Below, one piece after another: positions 63,060-64,000 of a stretch of DNA of 64,000 bases. The translations under genes were made by a program, and so were the position numbers. The notes under the pieces were generated by a model. That model was not told the DNA's origin and did no database searches. It worked only from the letters and a program-made list of their open reading frames with translations. Each line of letters opens with the position of its first letter. Position 1 is the stretch's first letter. This stretch comes from Coffea arabica (Eukaryota > Streptophyta > Magnoliopsida > Gentianales > Rubiaceae): positions 42,742,287 through 42,806,286 of the forward strand of contig NC_092326.1 in the NCBI RefSeq assembly GCF_036785885.1, read 5' to 3'.

Positions 63060-64000
63060 ACAGACTGGGCTGAATTATGTCATCAGCTCATGGTACATGA
63101 TCCTGCTGGATCTTCACTGTGACCCTTTTGAGCATCATATATGTGTAACCTGGTGGACTTTCTTTCTTCCTGTAAAATAAAAACAAACACCTGCTTTTTG
63201 TGGGAATTCTTGATCTTCTATGTTCTGTCACTGCTGCTTCTTGCACTAAAACGAAATTCACTGTTCTATTCATACAATCAGCATGCTAGGCTTAAATTTG
63301 TTCGAGTCCAGACGCTCCTTTGAGGTATATGGGTGTTGCAACTGGTGATATAAAATTGGCTTTTACTGAACTTTCAGACTTTTAACTGATTTTTTTTTTT
63401 TTTTTAAATCTAGTTGTTGTTAGCCAAACATTCGTTGCTTTGCAAGAAGATTGTGATACCTGCGGCCTTGATCCGCGACCTCTCTGCAATGCATTTCTAG
63501 TGTAACATTTTGCCATTCTATATATATAGAACAGTAAACAAGAGATCTGTATTTTGATCAAGAAAGTGGAATTTCTTGCCCATTCCATTGGGCAGGGAAG
63601 CAGTGTTTTACGACAATTTGAGAGTGTGATCTTAGGAAAGTAGAGGATGTTGGTGTTGTCCGAGGCAAAAGGCAAAGCATTTTTTCCCAAGGTCAGCCAG
63701 TGTGTAATGCATTGTCAAGTAGTGTGCCATTCCAGATTTGCATAGAATACTGAGTCCTGGTTAAGAGAGTGTTTGGTGCCCTACCATGAAATCAATTATA
63801 TCCTCCGTAAAATTCTCACAAATCCATAATTATATCCTCCGATCGGATCCGTATATGGGTCGAATATACCCAGCAGAAAGATTAGGCAAAAAAAATGAGG
63901 AAAATATCTTTCTAAACAAACATTAATTACACACCACAATCTCGATTAAAAATCACAAATTACTTTAGATAATTGTTCTGAGGTCTACAAATTAAGGCGC
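63060..64000. other. 3'UTR of the CASPL2B gene and downstream intergenic DNA
   Basis: AATAAAA near 63176-63182 is a plausible poly(A) signal about 120 bases after the stop. Beyond that no gene or named repeat was recognised up to the window edge. Confidence 0.5.

Noticed and set aside
1-64000. CRISPR arrays, biosynthetic clusters, rRNA or intact tRNA genes
   Set aside because: Scanned by eye; the only tRNA-like boxes belong to SINEs, and the genes are unrelated plant housekeeping or developmental loci.

Overview
This is nuclear DNA of a flowering plant, almost certainly a eudicot. The genes have GT-AG introns and sit in AT-rich intergenic DNA full of plant-type transposon relics: Ty1/copia, SINEs, Stowaway and hAT MITEs, a MULE with long terminal repeats, and a Helitron end. 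The proteins are plant families (GRAS, OBERON, CASP-like, X8). The repeat style suggests an asterid, perhaps Rubiaceae-like, but that is a guess. I see no bacterial, organellar, CRISPR or metabolic-cluster content.

Layout: 1-2386, a decayed copia element with its 3' LTR. 7163-11830 (+), an hnRNP-type RNA-binding protein with two RRMs and a SINE in its second coding intron. 17084-18351 (-), an uncharacterised Arg-rich protein gene with repeated basic motifs. 20775-22409 (-), a PAT1-subfamily GRAS transcription factor whose 5' leader is split by introns up to about 24.8 kb. About 25-43 kb is gene-poor and rich in MITEs, with the best-preserved elements at 26052-26489 (hAT), 34139-35583 (MULE) and 36710-37039 (Stowaway). 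43313-43738 (+), a small single-exon conserved-looking protein. 45.6-45.9 kb, a decayed LINE-type RNase H fragment on the minus strand. 48847-51337 (+), an OBERON PHD-finger protein. 52593-56699 (+), a small cluster of X8-domain (Ole e 10-like) secreted proteins: one intact gene, one frameshifted copy and an orphan first exon. 58.2-60.1 kb, an almost pure A/T tract of tandem repeats bracketed by related MITE sequences. 61046-63059 (+), a CASPL2B membrane protein gene carrying a one-base frameshift.

The genes are independent housekeeping or developmental loci and do not form a pathway; the only local family is the X8 cluster. Three of the seven gene models carry small indels: a 4-bp duplication in X8 copy A, an extra T in CASPL2B and a probable missing base in the Arg-rich gene. 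Two of these lie in or next to short homopolymers, so assembly error must be weighed against real decay. I found no convincing new biological system. The items most worth a second look are the X8 cluster decay series, the Arg-rich repeat protein, the A/T tract, and the MULE family inserted at oligo-T sites.
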